DNA of 64,000 nucleotides from Symsagittifera roscoffensis (lineage: Eukaryota > Xenacoelomorpha > Acoela > Convolutidae), in NCBI RefSeq assembly GCF_963678635.1, contig NC_087068.1, forward strand, positions 60,638,949 through 60,702,948, read 5' to 3'. Under the pieces are notes generated by a model, which did not search any database, was not told where the DNA came from, and saw nothing but the letters and a program-made list of their open reading frames with translations. Shown here piece after piece: positions 9,387 through 21,125 of the stretch. Position 1 is the first letter of the stretch. The number at the start of each line of letters is the position of its first letter. Both the position numbers and the translations under genes were made by a program.

Positions 9387-11481
9387 CGAAAGCATAGATC
9401 ACGAACAAGTATTCCCTTTTGTTATAGACTCAGATACTGATAGAGGACAAGTAAAATTTTGTAAAAATTTACTCATAAATTTATTTGAACCAGGAACCAG
9501 TCCATGTAAAACAGAATTTCCAGATATAAGAATAAGAAGACAACTACTAGATCACTACGTAAAAGATATCGCGAAAATAACACAACAATACGGTATCTAC
9601 ACTATAGGAATCCGTACACTAGACAACAAGAAATATGTTCTTCAAACAGACGATCTTGATCTCGAATTTTCAAAAGTATTCACAGACTATATTAAAAATA
9701 TACAACACCATAACTCACAGAGAGCAAACTCAATTTTCACAAATGAAGTTTTTGCTATAATATACACAAATTTAAATATATTAGAAACAACACAAACCCA
9801 AAGTACATCACCACTTCAAGCATCTAGACATACCAGAGTTAGAAATGAAATCACTGCATTTTCTACATTTTTATACGCAATCCGTGAATATTTTTCAAAC
9901 AATGATGTTTCACAAAAATCTAAACATGATCTACAAAAAATACTAGCATGGTTTATAATTGATTATTTCGGACATAATATAGATTTAATACACGACGCAA
10001 GAAAAAATTTTAGACCTCAAAACAACACTGACGAAACAGTCATCCACGAACAATCAGATTATGTTTGGGACCCTTATTGGTCTCATCCATTATTTATACA
10101 CTTCCCAAATTGTATTTCAAGTCAAGCAAAAGATACAATATCTATTCACCGAGATTATATAAATATTATACCATTCACAGTTGATGCCACACCTCTAAAT
10201 TATAATTCATTTTTGCCTGATACACAAAATAATACTTTAAATTCAACGGTTATACAAAACGAAAACCCTAGTGGAACTCAAAATCCTACACAACAAGATA
10301 TTCAAATACCATCACAGTTCATGAATGAAGAAATTGTACACACGACAGTAACAACTACACAACAAAGTATTTCACCAATACATCCAAATTTCACAACACC
10401 AAAAAATAATAAAGTAACATCACCACAAATAACATTACAATCAACTGTAAAACCTTCAGCCACTTTAGCCCCTAAATTCTCACATATGGATTATCAAACG
10501 TATAGACTTATGACAAGACCACCAAGACCACAGAGAATATTCAAGAGAAACAATTTTGCAGAACATAATTATAACTATACACATCCACCAAGAACAAACT
10601 ATTCACCACGAAAACCTAATAGCAATCATATATATTCTCGCAATTGGGATAGACCAATGACATCCAACAATCCAGTAAATTTTCAATCAAATCAACGTCC
10701 TACACAGGATTACAGTGAAAATTACCCCTTTTTTCAACAAAATAAAATTAAGCCACAAAAACCCCATTATACGGATTATATATCATCCGATGATGACCAT
10801 TTACCAGATATTTTTGAACCATATCTGCAAGAGTACCGACATCGAAAACCACAACGTACCCAATATAAAAGAATTTTCCCTGAAAACCCACTAGATTTTC
10901 AAGACCAACAACCACAAGTTCCCAATTCATATAATACACAATTTTTCCAACCAACACAAACACAAAATCCAATGACTATGCATTCATATCAACCACTTCA
11001 AATGCAAAATGAAATTCCATTACCATATTATTTACAACAACATGAAATCACAAAAAATCAATTAACAAACTTTTCACAAATGCCAAACGCCGCAGAAACA
11101 TTACAAATGACGATGAGCCCATATCTCATGGGAGGATCATCAATAACATCAAATAAACCACTCATGGTTTTTACAGGAACAGACCCTGAATACTCAGTAG
11201 AAGATTACTTAAACGCAGTTACAGCAAATTTATTCCTAAATATAGGACCTGAACCAGTAAATACACCACTCCATCAAAATTGGATACATCGCCGCACAGC
11301 GTTAATACAAACGACATTAGACGGCGCAGCACAAAAATGGTTCTCAGTACTACCCATAGAAATAAAATCAGATTGGAAAAGATTCACACAAGAATTTTCA
11401 AAAATGTTTGACTCTGAAAGAAACAAACAACATCAAAGAGTTTTATGTAATGAAATCAGAAGATTACAAATGAAACAATAA
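9364..11481 (+). pseudogene. gag: Gag, matrix/capsid part, frameshifted at its end
   Basis: 705 codons from ATG 9364, overlapping ORF1 by 23 nt. Residues 1-240 are well ordered. Residues 270-580 are a long Gln/Asn/Pro/Thr-rich linker. Residues about 590-705 (DNA 11130-11481) look like a gypsy-type capsid domain, with Trp-Phe at about 659-660 followed by charged helices. Copies 2 and 3 lack most of the linker and the capsid start. Near 11470 the protein-like signal moves from frame 1 to frame 0, consistent with loss of one base in a short A-rich run; the ORF then stops at 11479-11481. The intact product would form the particle that packages element RNA. Confidence 0.75.
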
Positions 11482-12686
11482 AACAACTAGCAGTCAGAAT
11501 CGAAACACTAGTTCGAAAAGCATATTCACTTAATACGCATGATTACAAAAACACAAAAATGACAGAAATCTTAATGATGACCTTAACACCACAATTAAGG
11601 AAAATTGCAATAAAGAAAAGAGCATCTCATCCTTCCTCAATTCGTGAACCTGATTTAGATTTCAGAAAGCTAGTCGATAAACTAGAACCAGCAGAGATCA
11701 CAATGAAACTTGAAGAAACCGAAAACTTGAAATTACAATATGTTAATCACATCGAAACAAAAACTACACACATAAATAATATACAAGATACAGATAAAGA
11801 CCTATCTGAAAAAATCACTGAAATTTTAAACATCTATGAAAAGAATCCAAATTGGAAAGGCAAACCAACTTTTAAGAAATGGTGTAATTATTGTCGACGA
11901 TACGGATACAGTATCTCAGAATGTAGACAAAAACAGCAAGACAACCAAAACAAACCTTCAAAACACAAGGAACCAAACAAATCATTTTATCACTACATGA
12001 AAAAAGACCAAAATTTACCAAACAAAAATGTATACAGTAACAATAGCTCTGGAAAACCACTTCCAAATAATCAAAACTATTCTCGAAATCAATCACCACA
12101 TAACTCTAGTCATAGAGGTAGATCACCTGAACAAAGAAATTCTCGAAATTTTTCACAAAATAGATATAGTAGATCAAATAGTCGAAACAACTACACACGA
12201 TCAAACTCAAACTCGATGCAACAACAATCATCAAATTACCAACCAAACAGAAACAGAAGCTATTCAAACAATCATTCACGAAACTCATCTTATAATAGAA
12301 ATAGACACTATTCCAACAACCTTAATAATTATCCAAACAATAGATCATGAAATAACTCATACAACAGATCAAACTATCATAGATCAAATAATAATCAATA
12401 CAATAGATCGAGAAAAAATTTACAAAACCGAAATTCCAGTTATAATAACAGATACAGAAATTATTCACAATCACCACATAGGAATAATAATGGTTATCAC
12501 AATTCCCAATATCGACATAGAAGCAATACACCAAAACATCAAAGACAAATAAATCAAGTAAAAACAAGCGAAGAAATAACTTCAGACCCCCCAGGTATCG
12601 ATAACACAGAGGAATTACAAGTAAATCACATTAATTGCGAATCAACAGACAGTGAAAGCGATACAGATAATAATATCTTAATCAAT
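11482..12686 (+). pseudogene. gag: Gag, capsid end and nucleocapsid with zinc knuckle (H to Y)
   Basis: Frame 0 continues gag after the frameshift; the longest clean part is ATG 11559 to TGA 12348-12350. A CCHC-type knuckle lies at 11883-11924 (Cys at 11883, 11892 and 11922), but the His position, 11907-11909, reads TAC (Tyr). Copies 2 and 3 have CAC there. After the knuckle comes a basic Asn/Arg/Ser/Tyr-rich tail with repeated R-S-x-S and N-N-Y-type units, as expected for RNA binding. TGA 12348 sits where copy 2 has GGA. Past it, the frame runs without another stop into the protease. Confidence 0.75.
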
Positions 12687-13352
12687 ATGATAACTGTCGA
12701 AAATGACTACGAATCAGTCACATATGAAGAACTTTTTAGTTCACACATATACGAAAATCAATTAGAACTCCTTAACAAATATTATTTAGGACCAAATAAT
12801 AATCCTACACAAATCAACCAAGAAACACACAAAATTGATACGGAAAATTCATTTCATAAAAACGAAATAAAAAATTTAACCACAAATCATATATATCAAA
12901 ACGTACAAAAAGAACCGCCACGAGAAAAAATTTGGACAATTCCATTTCTTTTAGAAAGCCCAAGAAGCAAAGAATTTCAACCACCAGATCTTGAAATTGA
13001 TTTTTTAGTCGACTCAGGCGCAGAATCAAATATCATCAATATTCCTACATGGAATGAAATAAGATTATTACATCCAAATCTAAAACCATTAGTAACATCT
13101 AGTAACTTAGCAACAGCACAAGGATCAATGTTAACAAATTATGGAAAAATCCAACTATTCCTTGTTCCCACAAGAACAATGGAACAAAACAAAATACTAA
13201 ATAAACCATTCAAACAGATATTTCATATTACTGATATTAAACACAATATCATAGGTATACCATTTATTACTAAGTATATACCAACCATAAATATACTAAA
13301 TAGCAAAATACACATAAAAGATAAATTCACAAAATTAAAAATACCGCTTTAA
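12687..13352 (+). CDS. pol: Retropepsin-type aspartic protease
   Basis: The frame is open from ATG 12687 to TAA 13350-13352 (221 codons) and is in the same frame as the nucleocapsid part upstream, so it would be made as a Gag-Pro fusion. The catalytic motif FLVDSGAESN has its Asp at codon 13011-13013 (residue 109 from this ATG). Further down, a hydrophobic-Gly segment near 13240-13260 (IIGIP) matches the usual second protease motif position. The role is to cut the polyprotein in the particle. The ATG is just the first Met in an open frame, not a proven start. Confidence 0.8.
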   Translation: MITVENDYESVTYEELFSSHIYENQLELLNKYYLGPNNNPTQINQETHKIDTENSFHKNEIKNLTTNHIYQNVQKEPPREKIWTIPFLLESPRSKEFQPPDLEIDFLVDSGAESNIINIPTWNEIRLLHPNLKPLVTSSNLATAQGSMLTNYGKIQLFLVPTRTMEQNKILNKPFKQIFHITDIKHNIIGIPFITKYIPTINILNSKIHIKDKFTKLKIPL

Positions 13353-13919
13353 CATTCTTCCAAAGATTAAACAAGCAACCACCATTTTTCTCAAAATTCT
13401 ATCCAATTTTTAACCAAGAACGAAGACACCTGAATCCACTATCAGGAACCGTCTACAAATTCTCAATAAAACAAGTCCATCAATATAATACAAACCAAAA
13501 TAGACAAAAACTATTTATGTCAGATTTTGAATTCAGACCAATTCATAAATTTTTCAAAATAACCATATCATCAATAAGATGAAAAAGACATTAATTCAGA
13601 TATTATTTCACTCCACGTATTTAATAATACATCAAAGAAGATAAAACTACCCCCCCCCCCAGGATTATTAGGATATTGCGAAACAAACGCAACAACTTCA
13701 CCTGTACAAGAAAAAGCCTACAGAGTAAATAATATACTACAATTGCTTGACATTTGTCAATCCACAATTCTTAATGAAGAATTATCCAAAAATAGTATAA
13801 TAAGTAATGAAAAAAGAAATACAGACTATTTCACAAAAACCCCATATTTCAAACCAACTTTTGAGATCACAAAATATACAAAAGATCAACAGAAATTTTT
13901 AACTATGTTCAATTTCTAG
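13353..13919 (+). pseudogene. pol: Pol segment between protease and RT, several breaks
   Basis: This aligns with the clean copy-3 frame at 62740-63310. Here it is broken by a frame change near 13350, TGA near 13575, a run of about ten C at 13651-13661 where copy 3 has an interrupted run of four, and TAG near 13917 where copy 3 has CAA. The long C run could be a real slippage product or an assembly error. Confidence 0.7.
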
Positions 13920-15677
13920 CATTCACAAACAACACAAAGTGAATTTGATAAGCTAGCACAACAGCTATTAAAATATTCATCAGTCTACGCAACATCAAAA
14001 TTTGACGTAGGAAAAGTCATTTCATCCCTACACCTTCCATTAAAACCAGACGCAGTTTTCAAAAAACAAAGAGCAAGTAAAGTACCTATTCACTTACACG
14101 ATAAAGTCAACAGATTATTAGATATTTTAGAACAATATGAAAATATATCACCAGTAAACAAAGAAGAACAGCCAAAAGGAAACACATTTATCAACCCCGT
14201 TATCATTTTAGCAAAAGGCGAATCACTAAAGATAGTTTTAGACGCCAGATATCTCAATTCTTTAATTGATGAATCTAAATGCAATTGGCCCATTGAACCT
14301 ATACAAGTAATTTTAACAAAAATTAATGGAAAATATTTCACAACTGCAGACATGAACAGTGCTTACAACCAAATGTCTCTAGACGAACAGTCACGACGTC
14401 TAACACAATTCGTTATTGGAAAACAACAATACGAATTTAATCGATTATTCTATGGCATATCCATAGGACCAGCAGCTTTTTCAGCTTTTATGAGCAAAAT
14501 TTTTAGACCACTAATATTAAAGAAAAACGCAATCACATATTTAGACGATGTCTTTATGCAATCACAAACTAAAGACGAAATGTTTACAGTTTTAGAACAA
14601 TATCATAAAATTATTCACAAAGAAAACCTGAAAGCAGCCCCAGATAAATCACATTTCTTTTTAACACGAGTAAAACTTTTAGGACATAACATAGAACAAA
14701 ATACTATTACCCCATTAAAATCACGCATTGATGCAATCCAAAAACTCCAACCACTGACAAATAAAAAGAAGATTCAAGAATTCCTCGGAATGTTAAATTT
14801 CTTAAGTAAATACGTGTATAAAATGCAACTGTACTTAAGACCTTTTTATAACATTCTTCGACAACAAAATAATTTTGAATGGACCACAGAACACCAAGTA
14901 CGATTTGAAGAAGTCAAAAAACTCTTAACGGAACAAATATCAAACACAATTCCTGATCCAAATCAACCATTTTACGCTATGTGCGATGCTTCAAATTTCG
15001 GCATCGGCGCAGCACTATTACAATCACATAGTGGAACAAATAAAATGAATTTAATATCAGCAAATTCACGAATTTTTACACAAGCCGAATTACGACTCTC
15101 TACACTAATGAGAGAGTGTACAGCAATTATTTATACACTAACCGAATATGAATTTCTGATACTTGGATCAAAACATCCAACAGTTCTATTCACAGATCAT
15201 AAACCAATTATATTTCTTTTTACACAAAAATCAAATCCAAATCATAGAGTATATAGATTTCAACTAATCCTAATGAAATTCCCAAACTTACACATAGTTT
15301 GGACAGCAGGAAAAAACCTTGAATTGCCAGACATCTTAAGTAGAAATACACCACCAGAACTACTTACACGAAAAACTACAGTTGAAATTCCAAAAAATAT
15401 TAAATTCTATCTCGCAAAAGACGAAACATCACCTCGATTAGAATACAAATACGCAGTAAAAACTGACATTGACCAAACACAAATAAATAATCTACAACAT
15501 TTCCCACTCTATCTAGATTGTCAAAACAATCACTACGAAGTTAATTTACTAGATACATCAACATTTAGACCCATTCCACACTCAAAATGGATAAAAAACA
15601 ATATTCAACAAAAGAAAGTCAAACAACAATCACATAAAAAGGATCTTTTTCCCCTAATCGAAAAAAAACCTAACTGA
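13920..15677 (+). CDS. pol: Reverse transcriptase and RNase H
   Basis: This is an open frame from just after TAG 13917 to TGA 15675-15677. RT: the region with LDARYLN (14240-14260) and ADMNSAYNQM (from 14346) is the usual palm start; the catalytic YLDD is at 14538-14549. The thumb follows with the LGHNI and FLGMLNFLSKY segments typical of gypsy RT. RNase H follows with Asp in MCDASNFGIGAALL (about 14980), Glu in MRECTAI (about 15110) and Asp in FTDHKP (about 15195). The frame then ends at a run of eight A (15661-15668), where the integrase continues in another frame. It would copy element RNA to DNA in the cytoplasm. Confidence 0.9.
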   Translation, partial: HSQTTQSEFDKLAQQLLKYSSVYATSKFDVGKVISSLHLPLKPDAVFKKQRASKVPIHLHDKVNRLLDILEQYENISPVNKEEQPKGNTFINPVIILAKGESLKIVLDARYLNSLIDESKCNWPIEPIQVILTKINGKYFTTADMNSAYNQMSLDEQSRRLTQFVIGKQQYEFNRLFYGISIGPAAFSAFMSKIFRPLILKKNAITYLDDVFMQSQTKDEMFTVLEQYHKIIHKENLKAAPDKSHFFLTRVKLLGHNIEQNTITPLKSRIDAIQKLQPLTNKKKIQEFLGMLNFLSKYVYKMQLYLRPFYNILRQQNNFEWTTEHQVRFEEVKKLLTEQISNTIPDPNQPFYAMCDASNFGIGAALLQSHSGTNKMNLISANSRIFTQAELRLSTLMRECTAIIYTLTEYEFLILGSKHPTVLFTDHKPIIFLFTQKSNPNHRVYRFQLILMKFPNLHIVWTAGKNLELPDILSRNTPPELLTRKTTVEIPKNIKFYLAKDETSPRLEYKYAVKTDIDQTQINNLQHFPLYLDCQNNHYEVNLLDTSTFRPIPHSKWIKNNIQQKKVKQQSHKKDLFPLIEKKPN

Positions 15678-17499
15678 TAAAATAAATTTATCAGTACCCC
15701 AAATTCAAGACACAAAATATACAATCAACCAAGTTTTTAACCTTCGCGACCCACTTGATACAATTCCACTAACAAAAGTAGAAATTGATAATATTTTTCT
15801 CCCACCAACAGAAAAAATCACAATTGAACTTTTGAAACAATATCAAAAATTAGACCCAGTAATCAGACAACTCAAATCATGGCACAAATATAAAACAAAA
15901 CCAGCAAAAGCTGATACCACAATTTTAGGAAACAAAACACTACTTCGATATTTTCGAAAATTTAATAACACATCAATAAACGAAAACACAGATCTTTTAG
16001 AATATCAATAAGATGATTCTAAATTTCCCTGTCTTCCTTTAAGTATGATATTGATAGCATTTAATATCACTCATACACAAAATACAAAAGGACACTCCGG
16101 ATCAGAAAAAACTTATTCAAATTTTGCACAAAATTTTTATTTTCCAAACGCTCCAATATGGATAAAGGTATTATGCAATGATTGTATAATATGTCAACTA
16201 AATAAACCTTATCCAAATCAAAAACAAACAGCACAAAAACAAGATTTTAAAGGACAAAGTCTATTTTTCAATCACAGAATATCATTTGACACAAAAGGAC
16301 CAATTTCCCCATCTTCAGAAGGAAATTCATACATAATGGTTAGTGTTGATGCATTTACACATTATGTAGCACTTAACCCAGTACCACATTCTAACGCTTA
16401 TTACGCTTACACGACACTCTACGAACACTGGATAGCAAAATTTGGACTACCAGAAATTTTAGTAACAGATAATGGAACAGAATTTATTAACAATGAAATA
16501 ATCATATTCTGCCATTTATATAATATCAAACACACACCACGTGCATCTCATGCACCTTGGACAAACGGAATAGTCGAAGGCATGAATCGTTCTTTACAAG
16601 AATGTCTAAGATGTATCATAAATGGAAATGACACAAAATACACAGAATGGTCAACAGATGTAAAGCTATTCCCATTAGCATACAACTCACAAATAACGAC
16701 AACTTTGGGAATGTCTCCATATGGAATGGTTTTCAACCAAAAACCAAGATAACCAATAATGTTCACCGCAAATGCACATAAAAATGCACAAGGACATTGC
16801 ACACCAACTAAAGATTCAATATGCTATAATCTAGCATTGCATACACATGATGAAGATCATTTTCATCACCCACAAATTCTCAAACTAGCCTCCGGTACAC
16901 ACACCGAATGGATTTTAAATAGAGATAAAAAGCATAATGAAATTTACCAAAAAGTAGCAAAAAAATTGTTACAACGACAAAACATTAATCAGCAAATAAA
17001 TCAGAGATTTACACCAGCCACCGATCTAAAAATAGGAACATTTGTTTTAATACCCAATTTCCAAACACAAAAAGGAATTTCTAAAAAATTACAACCACTT
17101 CGAAAAGGACCCTACCAAATAATTGACAAACCAACTGAAGTCACATGTAAACTTATAGATACAGCGAAAAAAGAAATTGTTCAACACAGAAACAACTTAT
17201 TACCTTATTATCCGAAAGAATACGCTTTACGCGAATTAACTCAATTATATTCTTTCACCGGTTTGAAAGTTATTCAAAATAATACACAAATAAAGCCAAA
17301 ATTAAATGAAAATCATAAAAATCAACATACACAAATTCAAAAACAAGACAGAAATCACAAAGACGCAAACACTCAAAAAACAAATTATTCAGAAAAAGAA
17401 AGAAAAAATAGGAAAATGATAGAAAAAATCTTACCACAAGAACAGAAAGAAAAATCTACACATAGAGAATCATCAAGACTTAGAAACCAACCACAATAA
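15667..17499 (+). pseudogene. pol: Integrase with zinc-binding, DDE and GPY/F domains; two in-frame stops
   Basis: Frame 1 runs from 15667 to TAA 17497-17499, interrupted by TAA 16009-16011 and TAA 16750-16752. The N-terminal zinc domain has two His near 16070-16100 and the Cys cluster CNDCIIC near 16173. The catalytic core has Asp in ISFDTKG (about 16290), Asp in VTDNGTEF (about 16465) and Glu in NGIVEGMNRS (about 16575). The C-terminal part has RKGPYQI (about 17104), the GPY/F module of gypsy integrases, then a Lys/Gln-rich tail. All catalytic residues survive; only the two stops break it. The product inserts element DNA into chromosomes. Confidence 0.88.
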
Positions 17500-18173
17500 A
17501 TTATAAAACATTCATCCCACAATCTAAAATATTAAAGAAAGTTGAATTTCACAACTAAAACTATTTTCTTCCTTACAACATTTTCACCTCCATATCCATC
17601 TAAGACATTTTCACTTTCCTAATTTCAAAATAACATGCTGAAATAAACACCAAAATTCTAGTTCAAAATCAGCCAATAAGATTCACTCAAATCAACCACT
17701 TTCGAATCTCTAAAAATATCAACCTCTTAGCAGATAAATATTAATCTCCAGGCATATCTGTAACTATAACTTTACAACCTCCAGGTCAAAATTAAGCAAC
17801 TCGCTAAACTTTGACAACTAAAATAAATACCACGATAATCTTCCAACCCTCCCCTATCTAATAACCCAAAGATCAACAATTTTTTCCCAAAATTACCTTC
17901 CAAAACCCCCCAACCAAAAATGGCAAATTAGCCTAAAGAAAAAATGAACCATGATCATTTAGCCTAAAGTACAATTTTCTAAAAAAAATACCTCAGATTA
18001 CCCACCAAATAAAAATAAAGTCAAGAAGACCTCCCGAGCACCATAAAAATAAGCCCCCAACAATTTTTCAAGAAACTCAACCCACTTGTCAAAAAATCAA
18101 TAAATAATCCGACCACACTTGAACATAGCCTCAGCAATTCAAAAAATATTCGACGAACGGATCATTTTCTCAA
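17500..18173 (+). other. Region after integrase, no gene seen
   Basis: AC-rich and T-rich DNA without a convincing frame. It may be the element's 3' untranslated region, but no LTR copy and no clear polypurine tract were found. Confidence 0.5.
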
Positions 18174-18620
18174 ATGCTTCTCTCTTCTACAGTTCTCTTC
18201 CTAAAAAATATATTTCTAAACATTTTTCTCAAACTTTTCCTTATCTCTAAATTTTTCATCATACTTTGTACCGATATTTTTGAACTTTTTGTAGTAATTC
18301 TAATAATTTTTATAAACATAATTTTGATTTTCTATACCCTCTACGCCCTATATTCCCATTGTTCCCTACTTATTGACCATATATACAGGTACGATAACTT
18401 CAAATTTATTTAAATGATAAGAACAATTTTTAGTAGAACAGACATTTTTCTCCTATTTCTAATCTTTCTCACATTTGTAACATCCCTAATTATGACAATA
18501 TGTAAATGTATAAAAAAGGCAATATTGACATTTATTCAGAGCTCTCTTTTATATCATATTTTGTTTATCCTAATCCAAAGCATTAAACTTCGTGATTGTG
18601 ACTACCATTTCGTGGGCTGA
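18174..18620 (+). CDS. Hydrophobic ORF pair after pol, possible membrane peptide
   Basis: ATG 18174 to TAA 18411-18413 (79 codons) is followed at once, in the same frame, by ATG 18414 to TGA 18618-18620 (68 codons). Both are rich in F, I and L, with three to four segments long enough to span a membrane. Position after integrase is where env-like ORFs sit in some gypsy elements. However, a T-rich strand codes for F, I and L by chance, and there is no signal-peptide-plus-ectodomain layout. I treat it as doubtful. Confidence 0.25.
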
Positions 18621-18982
18621 CCCGGTTTTTTTTCGTGAAGTCTTCTTCACAACAGTTTGTGAGTCATAAAATTTGAAATGCTTGTACAGTGAAAAAGTCA
18701 GCTTTTAGTACTGAACTGATTTAACCGCAGAAGTTGCTTCAGTTATGATAAAACTTTTCCAAAAAATACAATAGTTGTTTTTAGGTTTGAATCAATTTAA
18801 AAGTTTTAAAAGCAGGAGCTGGAATTTTTATCAGTAGCAGTGCAAAATTGAAAATCAAGGACTTAACCACTTTCAGTGGAATCCACGAACAGTTTGTGTT
18901 TCCAGAATACTTTAAGATGACATGCAGCAATTTAGGTAACCAAGTCGTAGATGTCATCTTTTAGTAGATTGGAAACACAAGA

Positions 18983-19185
18983 ACGAATAATTGAGTCATT
19001 GAGTTGCGAGTGTATGGAAAAAAAACACACAGCATATCGCCAAATTAGGTCAGTGTTTAGGATTGCGTCAATTCCAAATACTGATTTTGGAACCATTAAG
19101 ACGAATAATTTCATTAATTGTAGCCATTGAGTTCAGAGTGTATGGAAACACATCACACAGCCTCTCGCAAAATTAGGTCGGTATT
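18983..19185 (+). repeat. Diverged tandem duplication of about 115 bp
   Basis: GACGAATAATT...CATTGAGTT..GAGTGTATGGAAA...CACACAGC...CAAATTAGGTC(A/G)GT occurs at about 18983-19060 and again at about 19099-19185, with several substitutions and small indels. Confidence 0.65.
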
Positions 19186-19413
19186 TGTGATTCTATCGAT
19201 CACAAACACTGATCAGTATTTGGGATTGATGGAATCCCAATAAAATGGGATAATATGGAAAAAATATGGAAAAATATCATTATTTGGAGGTAGCAAATCG
19301 TCGAACTAGCTCAGTAGTAAGGGTTTCATCGATCTCAAAAACTGGTCAGTAATTGTGATAACATTAGTCCTAACATCGATCTAACAAGTTCCTGTTTTAG
19401 TGAAATCAAATCA

Positions 19414-19440
19414 GATATATATATATAAAATATATAATTT
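19414..19440. repeat. AT-rich microsatellite
   Basis: A run of TA dinucleotides (ATATATATATATA) continues into a near-repeat of ATATAA. Confidence 0.7.
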
Positions 19441-20149
19441 TAAACGCTACTACATATATACATTTATGCAATCGGAGTCCGCATAAAAAAACAATTGTAC
19501 AAAAAATTTCCTAAAAAGTCAAAAAATGCACATCAAGATTTGTATTCAAGATATGTTTTTCTGGTAAAATTTAATTTGAATTGAATGATGAAAAGATTGC
19601 ATACAATCCATGCAGCTTTTTGAAAATTTCTTGGAAACCTTCGCGGTTACTTTTTTGTTAGAAAACAACAAGTTGTTCTTTTTCAACCCCAAGAGTCTGC
19701 AAAATAGCAAGTTTTGTCCAATCGGGCTACCATGATCCAGTGTTCTCCTCTTTCAAGCCTTGGATCTAAGCTGATGATTGCAAAATGTATTTTGTTAGTT
19801 CAGGTGCTTTATCAGAGGGTAAAATCACGTGTACTTGAACCTGAGTGTAATTTGAGTTAGAACAGTGTAAAAAATAAGATTAAAAACAAGGGTAAATAAA
19901 AACAGTTTTACAGTCCTGTCTGTAAAGGCTTCTCGGGTTGTCAATTAAAAAACGTTCATTGTCTATTTTTTCTGGATGTTTAGGTCTGAAGAACAACAAA
20001 ATAGTTAGCACAGAAACAATATTGATGAAAAGTCCCAAAAAGTTACAACAACTCTAGAGGAATCTGAAAAACCTAAAAAAAAACTGAAAAGTCTCATTAA
20101 CTGTTTCAAATCCTTTAGTTTGAACTTTTGATAGTCTTTCTCCCATGAC

Positions 20150-21125
20150 TATCAACTCCGTTAATAGCTCCAAGAAAAATTGAAAAAAATTTCAATATCT
20201 CAAAAATTATCCACTAAGTTCTGGTTATTGCAACTGTTCAGCTGCATCTGTAGTGAAGTCAAGTCGAAAGTAGGATTATAGTGACTCTGAAAGCCTTCCA
20301 TAGAAAGAATAGCATTGCTTTCGTTGATGTAACATAGAAGCGACAAGGAGAATTTGAGCCCAATGAAACAGTTTTTCTTCTTTACCGAATTATCTCGAGC
20401 CCTCCGAAATGAAATTGTTGATAATTGGAGTTCTTCCTAAACTTTCCACTCAATTGTATTACGCAGGTTCTCACTCAGTTTCCATTGCAAGTTTTGACAG
20501 CTAGAGGCAGCTAGAAAAACTCAGAGTTTTGGTTACAGAGATTTTCTGACTACCATTTGGATTATCAGACAGCATGTAATTCGAACTTTGGTATATGACA
20601 GTAACAAATTCTAACAAGTGAAGAAATCAATGGCGAGCCTTTCATAGAGTAAAGAATTTGTACCTCTTCCTGAACAACTTGCTATATCTGTGAACGGATT
20701 CAGAACAAATGCGTCCGGAGTTTATTTCAAACTAAATCCCTGATAAGCAAGTATATCTTTACCACTCACTGCCGACGAGTAAAATTCGTTCATTACTTGT
20801 GCTTTAAACCTCTGGCGTTGTAAACCACTGTAGTGTTATAATACGTTCCATAATTGGAGAACAGATAAGGTAGTCGATTGTTTACAAAAAAACTAAGATT
20901 CTAGTTCTCCAGCTGTTTTTGTGGAGTATTCAGTTTTTTTGTTCTTGAAAGCATCAAAAACCCTTCCATTCAGTAATTGAAGTTTCAAACTAGGAAGGGT
21001 ATCACGTATGTGCAAGAAGAGATTGCGATTCGTTTGAAATTCAACCTCAACTATCTTTTCATCTCGAGAAGTACTGGGGGATTTTTTGCTGCGTGCAAGA
21101 TGAAACAATTGTTTCCAAAAATGGG
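20150..21125 (-). pseudogene. Polinton minor capsid (penton-like) protein, relic A
   Basis: Reading leftward from 21125, a segment at 20893-21108 aligns with the start of the same gene in E (47740-47940), sharing the pattern RD(T)-hLSLK-QL-GR-FDAFK. Farther down, 20330-20430 aligns with E near 48610-48700. In between, about 250 nt are missing relative to E. The family (double jelly-roll-partner penton protein of Polintons, F54H12.2-like) supplies vertex proteins of the predicted virion. Many stops; dead. Confidence 0.65.

Larger units (their letters stand above)
7600..18605 (+). mobile_element. Gypsy copy 1: Ty3/gypsy-type LTR retrotransposon, 3' LTR not seen
   Basis: The order is 5' LTR, primer-binding site, leader, ORF1, gag with zinc knuckle, aspartic protease, RT, RNase H, integrase. 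Protease-RT-RNase H-integrase is the Ty3/gypsy order, as opposed to Ty1/copia. Copies 2 and 3 (48698 and 57984) are related in sequence along the shared parts, though visibly diverged. Disabling changes include a frameshift near 11474, TGA 12348, a frame change near 13350, a stop near 13575, TAG near 13917, a frame change near 15661, TAA 16009 and TAA 16750. The element is therefore dead as it stands. The right end is uncertain: sequence downstream of about 18605 resembles neither the LTR nor the element. Confidence 0.85.
18621..20149. other. No recognisable gene; local repeats
   Basis: AT-rich DNA with only short open frames. It separates gypsy copy 1 from Polinton copy A. It contains a direct repeat of about 115 nt and an AT microsatellite, listed separately. 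It may hold the eroded outer end of Polinton A, but no capsid-type motif was found. Confidence 0.45.

Noticed and set aside
12028-12552. 174-codon Ile/Thr-rich ORF overlapping the nucleocapsid tail
   Set aside because: It is the alternative frame of repeated AAT/AGA/TCA codons. Similar frames occur in copies 2 and 3 only because the tail is low complexity, and its composition is not that of a folded protein.
18621-20149. Possible 3' LTR of gypsy copy 1
   Set aside because: No segment matches the 7600-8010 LTR start or end, or its CAGCAGCCGCAACAATACC core.
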